Origin: an uncultured Collinsella sp. | Lineage (GTDB): Bacteria; Actinomycetota; Coriobacteriia; Coriobacteriales; Coriobacteriaceae | Direction of reading: 5' to 3' | Length of the DNA stretch: 22,315 nt | NCBI GenBank assembly: GCA_958407085.1 | Contig: CATYHY010000006.1 | Span: 1-22,315, forward strand | Shown here: positions 6,923 to 15,122 of the stretch, in pieces | Layout: every line of letters starts with the position of its first letter | Numbering within the stretch: position 1 is the stretch's first letter | Notes under the pieces: generated by a model | Databases searched by the model: none | The model's input: only the letters and a program-made list of their open reading frames with translations | What the model was told of the DNA's origin: nothing | Position numbers and translations under genes: made by a program

Positions 6923-9763
6923 CTATTTCGAGCTGACGACGCCGTCGGCTTGAGCCAAAGACCACCTGATGTACAGGACGGTATCGCGCTTTGCCGTAAT
7001 CGAGCCGGTCGGCGCGCTCTGCTGGCTCGCTGAAGTCAGCCAGCACATCGGGACATACCGGCGCCAGGTGCCGTCGGATGTCTTCCGGTAGACGTCTTCG
7101 GGTTTTGCCGGGGCGACGCGCTCGCCCCAGTAGACGGCCTTGTGGGCGCGCCCGTCGTCGCCGATGGCCGGCAGCGCGATCCCCCCGAGGGAATGGGACT
7201 CACGTCCCTTGCCGTAATCGGGGAGTTCTAGGGCACCAGCAACCTCCGGGGCGCCGTCGCTCGCGGCGGTGCGGTACACGGCCCCCTCCTCGGGATGAAG
7301 CGAGCCTTCCGCATATTCGATCCTGACCGTGCAGCGATTGCGGCCGTAAAGGTGGAGTTCCTCGCCTGCCTTGAGCTCCGATCCCCCATAGGGCCTCGTC
7401 AGCCCCGTATCGGAAAACCAGCCCGTAAAGCCCGTGCTCTGCTCCTCGCCGAAATGGTCATTCAGGTTGCATCGGGTTTTCAGCGCGGCCGCGGTGGCCT
7501 CCGCGCTGGCCGCGTGGTGGCCGGGTTTGGCCGTTTCCGTGAAGACGACCGATTCGTCATCCACTCCGTCGGCGTGATAGACGACCTTTACCCCTGCGAT
7601 ATGGATGGGCCCGGCGCTTACGAATCCATGGAACCGGTGAACGAGCGGTGAGTCATGGTTGGCCCCCTTGCGCAGTTCAGTCGGAAATGCCTGCATGACG
7701 ACACAGGAGAGATAGCGGTCCTGCATATCGGCGAATTCGTCTTCCGTGATGTTTAGAGTCCCACCGTCACGCGAGAAATCCCGCAATAACACGGCTCCTT
7801 CCGGTTTTGGGATCAAATCGACTTGGACGCACCTCAGGTCATTCGATGCGGTGAGGTCGCCTACCCCATCAACTGTCGGCGCATCGAGTCCCGTTCCCGA
7901 AACGTAGCCCGCCGTCCAGCCGACGTTCGAGTTGAACGCCCTTACCTCGAGGTCGAAATGCAGCGAGACGTCACCGGTGAGCCAGACCTTGATGGCGCTC
8001 CAGCGCAGGGACCTCCCTCCCTCGCCCACTGGCTCCCCGTCGGCCGCGGCATCGCTCCACCCGCCGCCCTTGGCGAGCATGCTGTAGCGGATCGATCCTT
8101 GCCATGGCGAGCCCTCGAGGCGAAGCGAGAGCGCCTCTATGCACATCAGCTCGGACATATTCATGCCGACATGGCGGTATGCGGCGCATTCGGGCATGTC
8201 GCCGAAGTTCGACAGGTGGCATGTTCCGATAATGGAGGCGCCTGAGCAGCCGTCGGGCACCTCGTCGGTTTCCGATTGGTACCAGCGATAGGAGAAGTGG
8301 GTCGGGGCATTGCCCCCGTTGCCCTTTTTGACATCCGACCAGTTCCTGCACGGGCTACATGTGAGAAGCGGGTCCGAGCAGGCCACGGGCTCCACGCGAG
8401 TCAGCTCGGGCTTGCCGTCGTTCAGCGTGAGCGAGCCTGTGAACTGCACTTCCTTCACGACCCATGCCGAAGCGCGGTCGCCCGCCACCCCATCCTTGTA
8501 GCCGCTATGGAAGAGGTTTAGCTTCGAAGGCTTCGCGACTGTCGCATTCGGCCTGTTCACGCATAGGCCCGAGGCATCGCTTATGATGGCCATCGCGCCG
8601 TCGCCGTACAGGGCACCCCCCTCGGAAAACCTCTTCGTTACCCACCATGCGCTGGCCCTCGATTGGACGCCCGCGCTGTTGATTTGAAAGGGCTGGGTGC
8701 AGTTGGTATGGCTGAATTCCTTTCCGTCCCATGGCCCGCCCCATGAGGCGTTCACCGCGCGGGACCCATCGGCCACATGCGCCGGTCGCATGGTCGTGAG
8801 AAAGCCCGGGACGGGTCCCCAGTCGGATTGATAGGTGTCATCGCGGACTTTGGAGAATTCGGTGAGATACAGCTGGTTGAAATTACCGCCATATGCCTGC
8901 TGATAGATATCCGTCGCATCGGTAATCGAGGCGTCACGCACGTCCCAGTTGAGCGTGTCGTCGTCCGCGGCGTGGATGCGGCACACGATGCCCTGGATAT
9001 CCTCCGTCGTGAGGTAGGTATGCTCCACGGTGGATGATATCCATCCCGTTTGGGAGTGCAGGGCGTCGACGTTCTCGTCATGTGAGACGCCCTCGACGTA
9101 GATGTTGAAGATGTTCAGGTCCGCGGCCCACCTATGGGTCACGTCTCTCGATGTCCGCCTGTACCACTTTCCCGTGTCATGGTACTGGTAGTGCTTCCAT
9201 CCGGTATCGTGTCGGCCGGTGCCGACCCCAAGCTCCTCGTTGGTAAGGTTGCCATCGAAGGTGACGATATTGTTCTCCTGCCCGTCCTCCTTGATTGCGC
9301 CGAGGTTGTCATGGTCTGCCGCGAACCATAGGCGGTGGCCCCTGGGGTTGTAGTTGTCGTCCCCGCAGGCGGTCAACGGGTAGAAGGAGAGGTGGAACCA
9401 CAGCTCGTTCTCGTAGTCGCATTCAACCTGGAGGTTCAGGGCGTAACGAAGGATCTGGACGTAGGTGTAGCGGAAGGCGTACCACTCGGTCCATCCGTTT
9501 GCCCAGCCCATGCATTGGTTTATGGGGTTCGACCTGCCCCTACAGCAGTTGATCTTGCCGTTGCGCATCCCATAGGCGTCCCAGGCGCCCTGCCCGATTG
9601 CGGCATTCTGTCCCCAATAGTCCCACCCGAGCGCCGTGTCGGCACCGAGCAGGCCGAGTCCTGCCGCAACCGCCAGGGCCGCGAACAGTCCTCGTCTCGT
9701 AATGGGGGTATCCCCTAAGGATGAGCCTTCGCTCTTCCCCTCATCGTGCTTGTCGAACCTCAT
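6923..9763 (-). CDS. Tat-secreted large surface protein, lectin-like and InlB-repeat-like parts (946 aa)
   Basis: The start is ATG 9763, with GGGAGGTG about seven bases upstream. A Tat signal is clear: TRRGLFAALAVAAGLGLLGA at residues 22-41, with cleavage probably after ALG (~46). Residues ~50-300 are an aromatic-rich unknown domain with several Cys. Residues ~318-441 look like a ricin-type beta-trefoil (CTQPFQIN, ASAWWV, SGLCVNR, ASAWVVKEV). Towards the C-terminus, TGFTGWFSDTGL...LHLYGRNR fits the InlB/Flg_new repeat pattern, and the last ~40 residues (RDTVLYIRW) resemble another. No sortase motif or anchor helix is present, so it is released or held by binding. It is paralogous to the upstream gene throughout. 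Tat export implies folding, perhaps with disulfides or a cofactor, before secretion. Carbohydrate binding is inference. Confidence 0.85.
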   Translation of the reverse strand: MRFDKHDEGKSEGSSLGDTPITRRGLFAALAVAAGLGLLGADTALGWDYWGQNAAIGQGAWDAYGMRNGKINCCRGRSNPINQCMGWANGWTEWYAFRYTYVQILRYALNLQVECDYENELWFHLSFYPLTACGDDNYNPRGHRLWFAADHDNLGAIKEDGQENNIVTFDGNLTNEELGVGTGRHDTGWKHYQYHDTGKWYRRTSRDVTHRWAADLNIFNIYVEGVSHDENVDALHSQTGWISSTVEHTYLTTEDIQGIVCRIHAADDDTLNWDVRDASITDATDIYQQAYGGNFNQLYLTEFSKVRDDTYQSDWGPVPGFLTTMRPAHVADGSRAVNASWGGPWDGKEFSHTNCTQPFQINSAGVQSRASAWWVTKRFSEGGALYGDGAMAIISDASGLCVNRPNATVAKPSKLNLFHSGYKDGVAGDRASAWVVKEVQFTGSLTLNDGKPELTRVEPVACSDPLLTCSPCRNWSDVKKGNGGNAPTHFSYRWYQSETDEVPDGCSGASIIGTCHLSNFGDMPECAAYRHVGMNMSELMCIEALSLRLEGSPWQGSIRYSMLAKGGGWSDAAADGEPVGEGGRSLRWSAIKVWLTGDVSLHFDLEVRAFNSNVGWTAGYVSGTGLDAPTVDGVGDLTASNDLRCVQVDLIPKPEGAVLLRDFSRDGGTLNITEDEFADMQDRYLSCVVMQAFPTELRKGANHDSPLVHRFHGFVSAGPIHIAGVKVVYHADGVDDESVVFTETAKPGHHAASAEATAAALKTRCNLNDHFGEEQSTGFTGWFSDTGLTRPYGGSELKAGEELHLYGRNRCTVRIEYAEGSLHPEEGAVYRTAASDGAPEVAGALELPDYGKGRESHSLGGIALPAIGDDGRAHKAVYWGERVAPAKPEDVYRKTSDGTWRRYVPMCWLTSASQQSAPTGSITAKRDTVLYIRWSLAQADGVVSSK

Positions 9764-12748
9764 CTACGCACACCTCCCGTCAGGGACATGCGCGGGCTCG
9801 GGAAGGAGGCCGCACCTCCGTCCCGAGCCGTCGTTAGTTCTTTGCCGTGGCGACGCCGTCCGACTCCGCATACGCCCACAGGGCGTAGACGGTCGTGTCG
9901 CGTTCCATCTTGATTGTCGAGAGAGGCGTCCCCCCCCCGCCCTATCGGGCATGTAGCCCTTGAAGACGAGGCGTCGCCAAGTTCCGTCCTCGCGCTTGGC
10001 GAAGACGTCCTCGTAGCCGGCTAGCGTCACGGACTCGCCGCGGTAAAAGGCGGTATGCCCCACGCCGCCATCGCCGATCGCCGGCAGGTCGATCTTATCG
10101 AGCCTGTGCCTCTCGGCAAGACCGGTGAAATCGGGCAGCCCGAGCGCACCGTCAACCGCATCTGCGCTATCGCTCGGCTTTCTGCGGTAGACGGTCCCGG
10201 CGTCGGGCTCAACCGATCCTTCCGCGTACTCGATGCGCAGCGTGCAGCGGTTGCGCCCGTATAGCTTCAGTGCGCCCTTCCTGGGAATCTCGAGGGAGCC
10301 GGCTGGATCGCGCAGGGCGGCGTCCTTGAACCAGCCCGTGAATCCGGTGGCCGCGTCCTCGCCGTAGTGTGCATAGAGGTTGCAGGGTCTTTCCCCGGCA
10401 GCCTCCAGCGCGGCCACGATGGGCGCGTATCGATCGCCGGGATGGACATTCTTATCGACATATACGCGATGACCGTCATCGATGCCGTCCGCATAGTACT
10501 CGACGCTTGCCGACTCGATGAGGCAGGGCTTGGATATGACGGTGCCGCGATAGCGGTCCGTCCATATGCGATCGGTGTTCCTGGAAGGAAGGCGAAGGGC
10601 CAACATGGCGGCTGCGTATAGGCACCCGGAACCGAACTCCTCGGTCACCTCGACGTTCTCCTCGGCGCTGAACTCCCGCACCACCCGCGCGCCCGTCGGC
10701 TTGCGGATAAGGTGGACGTTCATGCCCGAGATCTTGGTATCGGAGCTCCCGTCCGGCTCGGGACCGCATGCCGGTGCCGTCTCGAGCGTCAAGGGCTCGT
10801 CTTTTGAGTTGTGGACGTACACCGGGTCGCTCCACGCGCAGGTGCCGCCGAGCAGCTTGGTCCTGACCACGAGGTCGTACTCATCTGCAATGTCCCCGGT
10901 CAGCCACACCTTAACGCGGCTGATTATCTCGGTATCATAGTCCCCATTTGAGCACACCTTGGACCCGTCGGCGCCCTCATCCCATTCGCCGCCGGTGAAG
11001 CGCTGTGCTGCATAGTGAATCGATCCCTTGAATTTCGAATCCTGAAGACGCATCTCGAGGCTGAAGATGGAATGTCCCCCATGGGGCCAACCGATATGGC
11101 GGTGCGAGTAGGCCTCGGTCTGCTGGCCTCCCCATGTCGCGACTCGGCAGGATGCCATGATCGCGGTGTCATCGCTTGCGACCGCCTCCTCCGAGTCCGT
11201 CATGTACAGACGGAAAATCGGGTAGACGGGCAGTTCGCTCTCGTTTTTTGCCCCCAGGACATATCCCGCCGGCTTGATGCTCTTAGATTCGTCCTTGAAC
11301 TTGTTGTGCCACCCCAGAATCTTCAGGCTGTCGCCGACCTGGGCCTCGTCTTTGGATAGCCCGACGTCGCCGTGGCAGACGACTTCCTCGAGATCCCATT
11401 GGGCGTTGACCTGGGTCGCCCAGAGTCCCGGGCACGCCGGATTGGACACGGCGACGCAGGTGCTGCTGTCGTCCTTGGTAACCCCCCAGGTGTCGAGCCT
11501 CTGCCCGTCCGCATCGGAGGTGATGAACCAGCATTTATGGTCCGTCTCGTTCGTGACAGCGGGCTCATGGTGGACCCACCAGGAATTCGTGAGGTTGGTC
11601 GATTCTGGGTTACGCCAGATTTTGGCGTAACCCCGCTCCATAGTGGGAGAGGTGTGGCCATAGTTATCCAAGCCTCGATCGAGACCGGGGCCGATCATGT
11701 TAGCGATGCAGAAGGTGAAGCATCCCAGCCCATCGGATTTATTCGGCCAGAACATCCAGTTCTGATTGACCCCGTCATAGTCATGGTAGAGGCAGGTCGA
11801 CCGACCGTTCTCGTAGCGAGCGACGGGGACATTGTTCTCGTAATACCCCTGGACGAGGTCGACCCTCAGGTTCGGTGCGGTGACGGGGATGATCTTGAAG
11901 ATGCCGCCCATGAGCGACATGTCGTTGTCGATATATATCTTGTCGGTCTGGACGGACATGTCCCTATCCTTCGGGGCATTCTGCGAGGAGACGATGGCCG
12001 ATGAGGGTCTGACGTTGTTCTTCCAGCAATTGAAGATATCGATATGCGCATAGACGTTGTGGCCGGTTTTTGCCTGCCTGCGTCTCAGGAATGTCGACCA
12101 TCCGGGACCCTCATAGAACCCGTGGTAGAGCCATCCGTAGGCATCCACATGGCGGTCCTCGCCCTCGGAGCCGTCGTTGATGAGGTTGCCGACGAAGTTG
12201 CCGACCGGCACGCCGTCGATATAGCAGGTGCCCTTGTTGTCATCGCCGTCATCGCGTCCCAGCCAATATCCCTTCCAGGGATTGGTCGCGCAGTAGGAGG
12301 TGCAGTAGTAGAACGGACGGAAAACGATGTGGTCATAGAGCTCGTCGGACCAATCGCACTCGAATACCATCGCGAAGGCGTAGCCAAGTCGGTGGCTGTA
12401 GTCATTGTGGATATTCCAGAGATCCCAGTTGTTCGCATAGCCGAACCAGCGATCGTTGGCGCCGCGGGTCCGATCCGGATGCGTTAGGTCGCCGCTCTCC
12501 TTGCTGGGTCCGATATAGCCTGCTCCTGGCCCGAAGTCGACGGCCGCATAGGCGAGCGCATCGCTCGCGCCCATCAGGCCGAGGCCGGCGGCGATGGCGA
12601 GAGCCGCGAGGAAACCGCGACGCGAGACCGGCGTGAACAGCCCCGCCTCGGATCCGTCGCCATGGTGCCGTGCGTTATCCACTGCAAGTCGGCTATCGGT
12701 TGCAATTTTGGCGGCTGAAGCGGTGGTCGCCTTTCCCCAGGAACTCAT
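9764..12748 (-). CDS. Tat-secreted large surface protein, paralogue of the next gene; out of frame after a G9 tract
   Basis: ATG 12748 is used, with GGGAG eight bases upstream; the longer frame to 12817 overlaps the previous gene. The Tat signal SRRGFLAALAIAAGLGLMGA spans residues 42-61, with cleavage near 66. The architecture matches the downstream paralogue: an aromatic N-terminal domain, a beta-trefoil-like part (NQNWMFWP, NSWWVHHEP, NAQWDLEEV), and InlB-like GFTGWFKDAAL...LKLYGRNR. As read it has 994 residues, but the last ~60 are a basic nonsense tail. After nine G at 9930-9938, the next frame gives STIKMERDTTVYALWAYAES, then DGVATAKN and a stop at 9834. That aligns with the paralogue's true end. 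One more G, or two fewer, restores it. Confidence 0.83.
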   Translation of the reverse strand: MSSWGKATTASAAKIATDSRLAVDNARHHGDGSEAGLFTPVSRRGFLAALAIAAGLGLMGASDALAYAAVDFGPGAGYIGPSKESGDLTHPDRTRGANDRWFGYANNWDLWNIHNDYSHRLGYAFAMVFECDWSDELYDHIVFRPFYYCTSYCATNPWKGYWLGRDDGDDNKGTCYIDGVPVGNFVGNLINDGSEGEDRHVDAYGWLYHGFYEGPGWSTFLRRRQAKTGHNVYAHIDIFNCWKNNVRPSSAIVSSQNAPKDRDMSVQTDKIYIDNDMSLMGGIFKIIPVTAPNLRVDLVQGYYENNVPVARYENGRSTCLYHDYDGVNQNWMFWPNKSDGLGCFTFCIANMIGPGLDRGLDNYGHTSPTMERGYAKIWRNPESTNLTNSWWVHHEPAVTNETDHKCWFITSDADGQRLDTWGVTKDDSSTCVAVSNPACPGLWATQVNAQWDLEEVVCHGDVGLSKDEAQVGDSLKILGWHNKFKDESKSIKPAGYVLGAKNESELPVYPIFRLYMTDSEEAVASDDTAIMASCRVATWGGQQTEAYSHRHIGWPHGGHSIFSLEMRLQDSKFKGSIHYAAQRFTGGEWDEGADGSKVCSNGDYDTEIISRVKVWLTGDIADEYDLVVRTKLLGGTCAWSDPVYVHNSKDEPLTLETAPACGPEPDGSSDTKISGMNVHLIRKPTGARVVREFSAEENVEVTEEFGSGCLYAAAMLALRLPSRNTDRIWTDRYRGTVISKPCLIESASVEYYADGIDDGHRVYVDKNVHPGDRYAPIVAALEAAGERPCNLYAHYGEDAATGFTGWFKDAALRDPAGSLEIPRKGALKLYGRNRCTLRIEYAEGSVEPDAGTVYRRKPSDSADAVDGALGLPDFTGLAERHRLDKIDLPAIGDGGVGHTAFYRGESVTLAGYEDVFAKREDGTWRRLVFKGYMPDRAGGGRLSRQSRWNATRPSTPCGRMRSRTASPRQRTNDGSGRRCGLLPEPAHVPDGRCA
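9795..9829 (-). promoter_or_regulatory. Intercistronic hairpin between the two Tat-protein genes
   Basis: GGCTCGGG/CCCGAGCC (outer) and GGAGG/CCTCC (inner) form a two-part stem. It lies just after the TAA (9834-9836) used when the upstream gene is in frame. No T-run follows, so it is more likely a stabilising or attenuating intercistronic hairpin than a full terminator. Its position supports 9834 as the original gene end. Confidence 0.5.
9930..9938 (-). repeat. Homopolymer run of nine G (coding strand) at the frameshift point
   Basis: Nine C on the plus strand equal nine G in the coding strand. The frame is broken here relative to the downstream paralogue. Such runs slip during replication and switch surface genes on and off in other bacteria; a sequencing or assembly indel is the competing explanation. 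Confidence 0.85.
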
Positions 12749-12749
12749 C

Positions 12750-13133
12750 TCAGTACTCCCTCGATTTGACAGCGGATAGACCGCAGCAGGCCAGAACGGC
12801 CAAATAGACCCCCGCATGGCACAGATCGAGCCTCAGCACGGCGAGTGCGCAGGCCGCAAGGCCGAACACGGCGGTGAGCGCGTAGAATCGCCAGTCATCG
12901 ACCTTGCGCGCTATGAGGGCGAAGATGAATATAACCACGGGGATCCAGATGCTCTCGATGGAGCCCCGCGTCAGGTAGAAAAGGGCGGCGCGCCCGCCCA
13001 TCGTTGGAGCTATGTTGACGATGATGGAATAAGCGGAGAAGGCGCAGGAAGGCAGAAGGGTCGCTGAAGACACCAGCGCCGAGAGGGAGAGCTCCTCCTC
13101 ATCCGGCCCCATAAGAGAAAGGTTATCTAGCAC
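12750..13133 (-). CDS. Small polytopic membrane protein (four helices), first gene of the Tat-protein operon
   Basis: GTG 13133 is chosen because GGAGG stands seven bases upstream; no ribosome site precedes the longer frame to 13238. The 127-residue product has an acidic N-terminus (MGPDEEELS) and about four hydrophobic helices: SALVSSATLLPSCAFSAYSI, IWIPVVIFIFALIA, FYALTAVFGLAACALAVL and VYLAVLACCGLSAV. It has no catalytic motif. Its TGA is one base from the ATG of the first Tat-secreted protein, so the two are tightly coupled. A role in anchoring, exporting or sensing those proteins is inference from position only. Confidence 0.75.
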   Translation of the reverse strand: MLDNLSLMGPDEEELSLSALVSSATLLPSCAFSAYSIIVNIAPTMGGRAALFYLTRGSIESIWIPVVIFIFALIARKVDDWRFYALTAVFGLAACALAVLRLDLCHAGVYLAVLACCGLSAVKSREY

Positions 13134-13273
13134 TCGATATCCTCCAAAGGAACTACGGTTGCCATCAGTTACTCGGGGCCTTGTGGCGACCAGCCCGCCA
13201 CAAGCCCATGGTTGCTTGCGGGCATTCGGCCCCATCAAAAGCGTAAATCGACAACATGCATAGTGCCGGGTGG

Positions 13274-13293
13274 TTTGGTGCCATTGGGTGACA
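13274..13293 (+). promoter_or_regulatory. Shared GGTGMCA repeat site 3
   Basis: TTTGGTGCCATTGGGTGACA has GGTGCCA at 13277 and GGTGACA at 13287. It lies in the 237-bp gap between the - strand secreted-protein operon (GTG 13133) and fic (ATG 13371), 77 bases before the latter. No GAAC-N4-GTTC element is near this copy. The gap also holds an imperfect CCCGC...GCGGG hairpin near 13196-13224. Confidence 0.7.
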
Positions 13294-13370
13294 GGATCGG
13301 TCGTGGGCGACTGCTATCCTGGGGTAAAATGTCGTAAGGAATCGGTGCGTCTATCGGAGTATGCAGAAAA

Positions 13371-14348
13371 ATGTTGAACAAATTATTTAATTTGCTGGCT
13401 AGGGCAAATAAAGATAGGAAGCCCGCCGATAGCCCACATGCGAATAGGTCCCTGAGCCCGGAGCTGCAGCGGCATTTTGTCCAAAGCTATATCGATCAGG
13501 TCGGGTTCGAGCGCGAGAACTCCATCCCGAACGGCGTGTATGAGACGTCCATCGTCTCTTTCGTGTTCAACCATGAGAGGATCGAGGGCAGCTCTCTCAC
13601 CGAATGGCAGACAAGGACGATTTTCGAAACCAGAGATACCGTCCTCGCGGACTCTACCACCCCGGGAAATGTCCGCGAAACCGCAAACCATACGAAAATG
13701 TTCGATTTCCTTTTCGATTCACTGGACAGGGAGCTCACCCCCGAGCTCATCAAGGAGATCCACCTGCAACTCATGGACGGAGTGATGGACGTACCCGGCC
13801 AATGGAAGGTCTTGGGGAACGGAGTGGGAAGCGTCATCACGGCGCGACCGGAGGAGGTTCCCGCGTTGATCGACCGCCTTGTTTACGAATACAACAAGTA
13901 TCAGCCGTCCCTGGAGAATATCGTTAGGTTCCACGTGCGGTTCGAGACAATCCACCCCTTCCCGGACGGCAACGGCAGGGTCGGAAGGGCAATTGCCTTT
14001 AGAGAGTGCCTACGCGCCGGCCTCGTCCCGTTTATCGTGACGGACGTCTCCAAAGATACCTACTACGACGCTCTCGATGAGTTCAGGGCAGGAAAGGCCG
14101 CCCCCCTTCTGACTTACGCCGAGGATATGCAGGTAGATTTCGCTTCCACGGTAGCGCCAATCCTCACCGAACGGTCACTTTCGGACAACCTTCTTGGTGA
14201 GCTTGGTGTAGAGAGGCCGAATTTCGATGAGGACGCCGGCTTCGTCGGCCCATCCACGAAATCGCTGAAGTCCAATCTTGCCACCGCTAATAAGAACAGA
14301 ACTACAACCAGTTCTGATAGTAAGACTGTCCGCACTCGTCGGATTTAG
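13371..14348 (+). CDS. Fic family protein (AMP transferase-type)
   Basis: A 325-residue protein. The Fic core motif HPFPDGNGRVGR is complete at residues 195-206, so nucleotide transfer (usually AMP from ATP to a target hydroxyl) is expected. The N-terminal Fic_N-like segment carries FNHERIEGSSLT (66-77), the place of the inhibitory helix found in self-inhibited Fic proteins; the usual Ser/Thr four residues before the Glu is a His here. Residues ~285-325 are a Ser/Thr/Lys-rich tail. A GGAG lies 11 bases before ATG 13371, which is rather far. The first ~15 codons are AT-rich. No separate FicA-type antitoxin is adjacent. A small gene of unknown type lies convergently downstream. Confidence 0.92.
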   Translation: MLNKLFNLLARANKDRKPADSPHANRSLSPELQRHFVQSYIDQVGFERENSIPNGVYETSIVSFVFNHERIEGSSLTEWQTRTIFETRDTVLADSTTPGNVRETANHTKMFDFLFDSLDRELTPELIKEIHLQLMDGVMDVPGQWKVLGNGVGSVITARPEEVPALIDRLVYEYNKYQPSLENIVRFHVRFETIHPFPDGNGRVGRAIAFRECLRAGLVPFIVTDVSKDTYYDALDEFRAGKAAPLLTYAEDMQVDFASTVAPILTERSLSDNLLGELGVERPNFDEDAGFVGPSTKSLKSNLATANKNRTTTSSDSKTVRTRRI

Positions 14349-14502
14349 CTCCAGGCATTCGTCGGGCCGTTCTTATCGAGCGGCTCTTTGCTATGCGTCG
14401 ATGAACGCTTGCCGCAGTGTTTACGCTATACAAACGCCTGTATCTCCACCCTGTCATCCCATGCCTTGGTTCCAGAAGAATTCTTCAATCCTGTCGCTCG
14501 TC

Positions 14503-14778
14503 TTAGCAGTCAACAAAGCGGACGGGGACGTCCATGGGCAACGGTTCACGAGTTGTGACCTTGATCGATCCGAATCTAGAATTCAGCACCTTCCGATGTG
14601 CGATATCGGCGGGCATACGAAAATAGTCCTCGCTGTCGATATGCACGGTGCAGGTGGGCCACCCGCCGCATGTGACGACAACCAGCTCCCCCACCGCGGT
14701 GGCGCTCTCGAGGAATTCGCGGACAGACATCTCGCGGCGCGCTAAATCGGCGCCCATGTTGGGATCGGTTTCAAACAT
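14503..14778 (-). CDS. Small protein of unknown function, antitoxin-sized (91 aa)
   Basis: ATG 14778 follows a near-perfect GGAGGAAATTAT. The protein has an N-terminal helical part (ADLARREMSVREFLESA), a beta-rich middle (ELVVVTCGGWPTCTVHI) and a C-terminal beta part (GSIKVTTREPLPMDVPVRFVD). The size and the helix-then-strand pattern resemble Phd/YefM-like antitoxins, but I do not recognise the family. It converges on the Fic gene with a 154-base gap (14349-14502) in which I see only a weak GCCG/CGGC hairpin. Its upstream region holds shared site 4, oriented towards it, and a GAACACTTGTTC site. Confidence 0.75.
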   Translation of the reverse strand: MFETDPNMGADLARREMSVREFLESATAVGELVVVTCGGWPTCTVHIDSEDYFRMPADIAHRKVLNSRFGSIKVTTREPLPMDVPVRFVDC

Positions 14779-14906
14779 ATAATTTCCTCCGGTAACTCGT
14801 TGACGAGGGCGCATGCGCGCCATTGTATTCGCGTCGTCAAAAGGCCGACCGGAAATCTGTACTGTTCAGTTTACTACAAGCAGCCTCACCGGATCCGAAC
14901 TCACCT

Positions 14907-14918
14907 GAACACTTGTTC
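14907..14918. promoter_or_regulatory. GAACACTTGTTC palindrome-like site, second copy
   Basis: The same twelve bases as at 2979-2990. It lies in the 344-bp divergent region between the 91-aa protein gene and the adhesin gene, 72 bases from shared site 4 and on the same side of it, in motif orientation, as in the first copy. Confidence 0.4.
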
Positions 14919-14990
14919 CAAGCGCGCAGCGCGGACACCTCTCACGGTAGCGTGAAAACGATAGGTCCAATAAGCACCGCAGGCGCGAAC

Positions 14991-15010
14991 TGTCACCCCG
15001 TGGCACCAAA
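14991..15010 (-). promoter_or_regulatory. Shared GGTGMCA repeat site 4 (inverted)
   Basis: On the minus strand this reads TTTGGTGCCACGGGGTGACA, identical to site 1 except for one base in the variable triplet. It lies 112 bases before the adhesin start (15123) and 212 bases before the divergent 91-aa gene. The rest of the gap 14779-15122 shows no other clear element. Confidence 0.7.
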
Positions 15011-15122
15011 TCGGCAGGCATAGCGCCGGTGCCGGCGGTACGTTAGACCATGGGGACGCATACCCATAAACGCAGCCCAAAACCCGCGTCCCCTCTCCGG
15101 TAACCGAGAGAATGGAGCAGTC

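Noticed and set aside
9764..9925. The basic ~60-residue tail of the first Tat protein as a genuine C-terminal domain.
   Set aside because: It lies beyond the G9 run and has no match in the paralogue, while the alternative frame over the same DNA aligns clearly with it.
13277..13293. GTGACA in the shared sites as a plain -35 box.
   Set aside because: No convincing -10 sequence follows at 16-18 bases in sites 1-3, and the conservation covers 17-20 bases, more than a -35 element needs.
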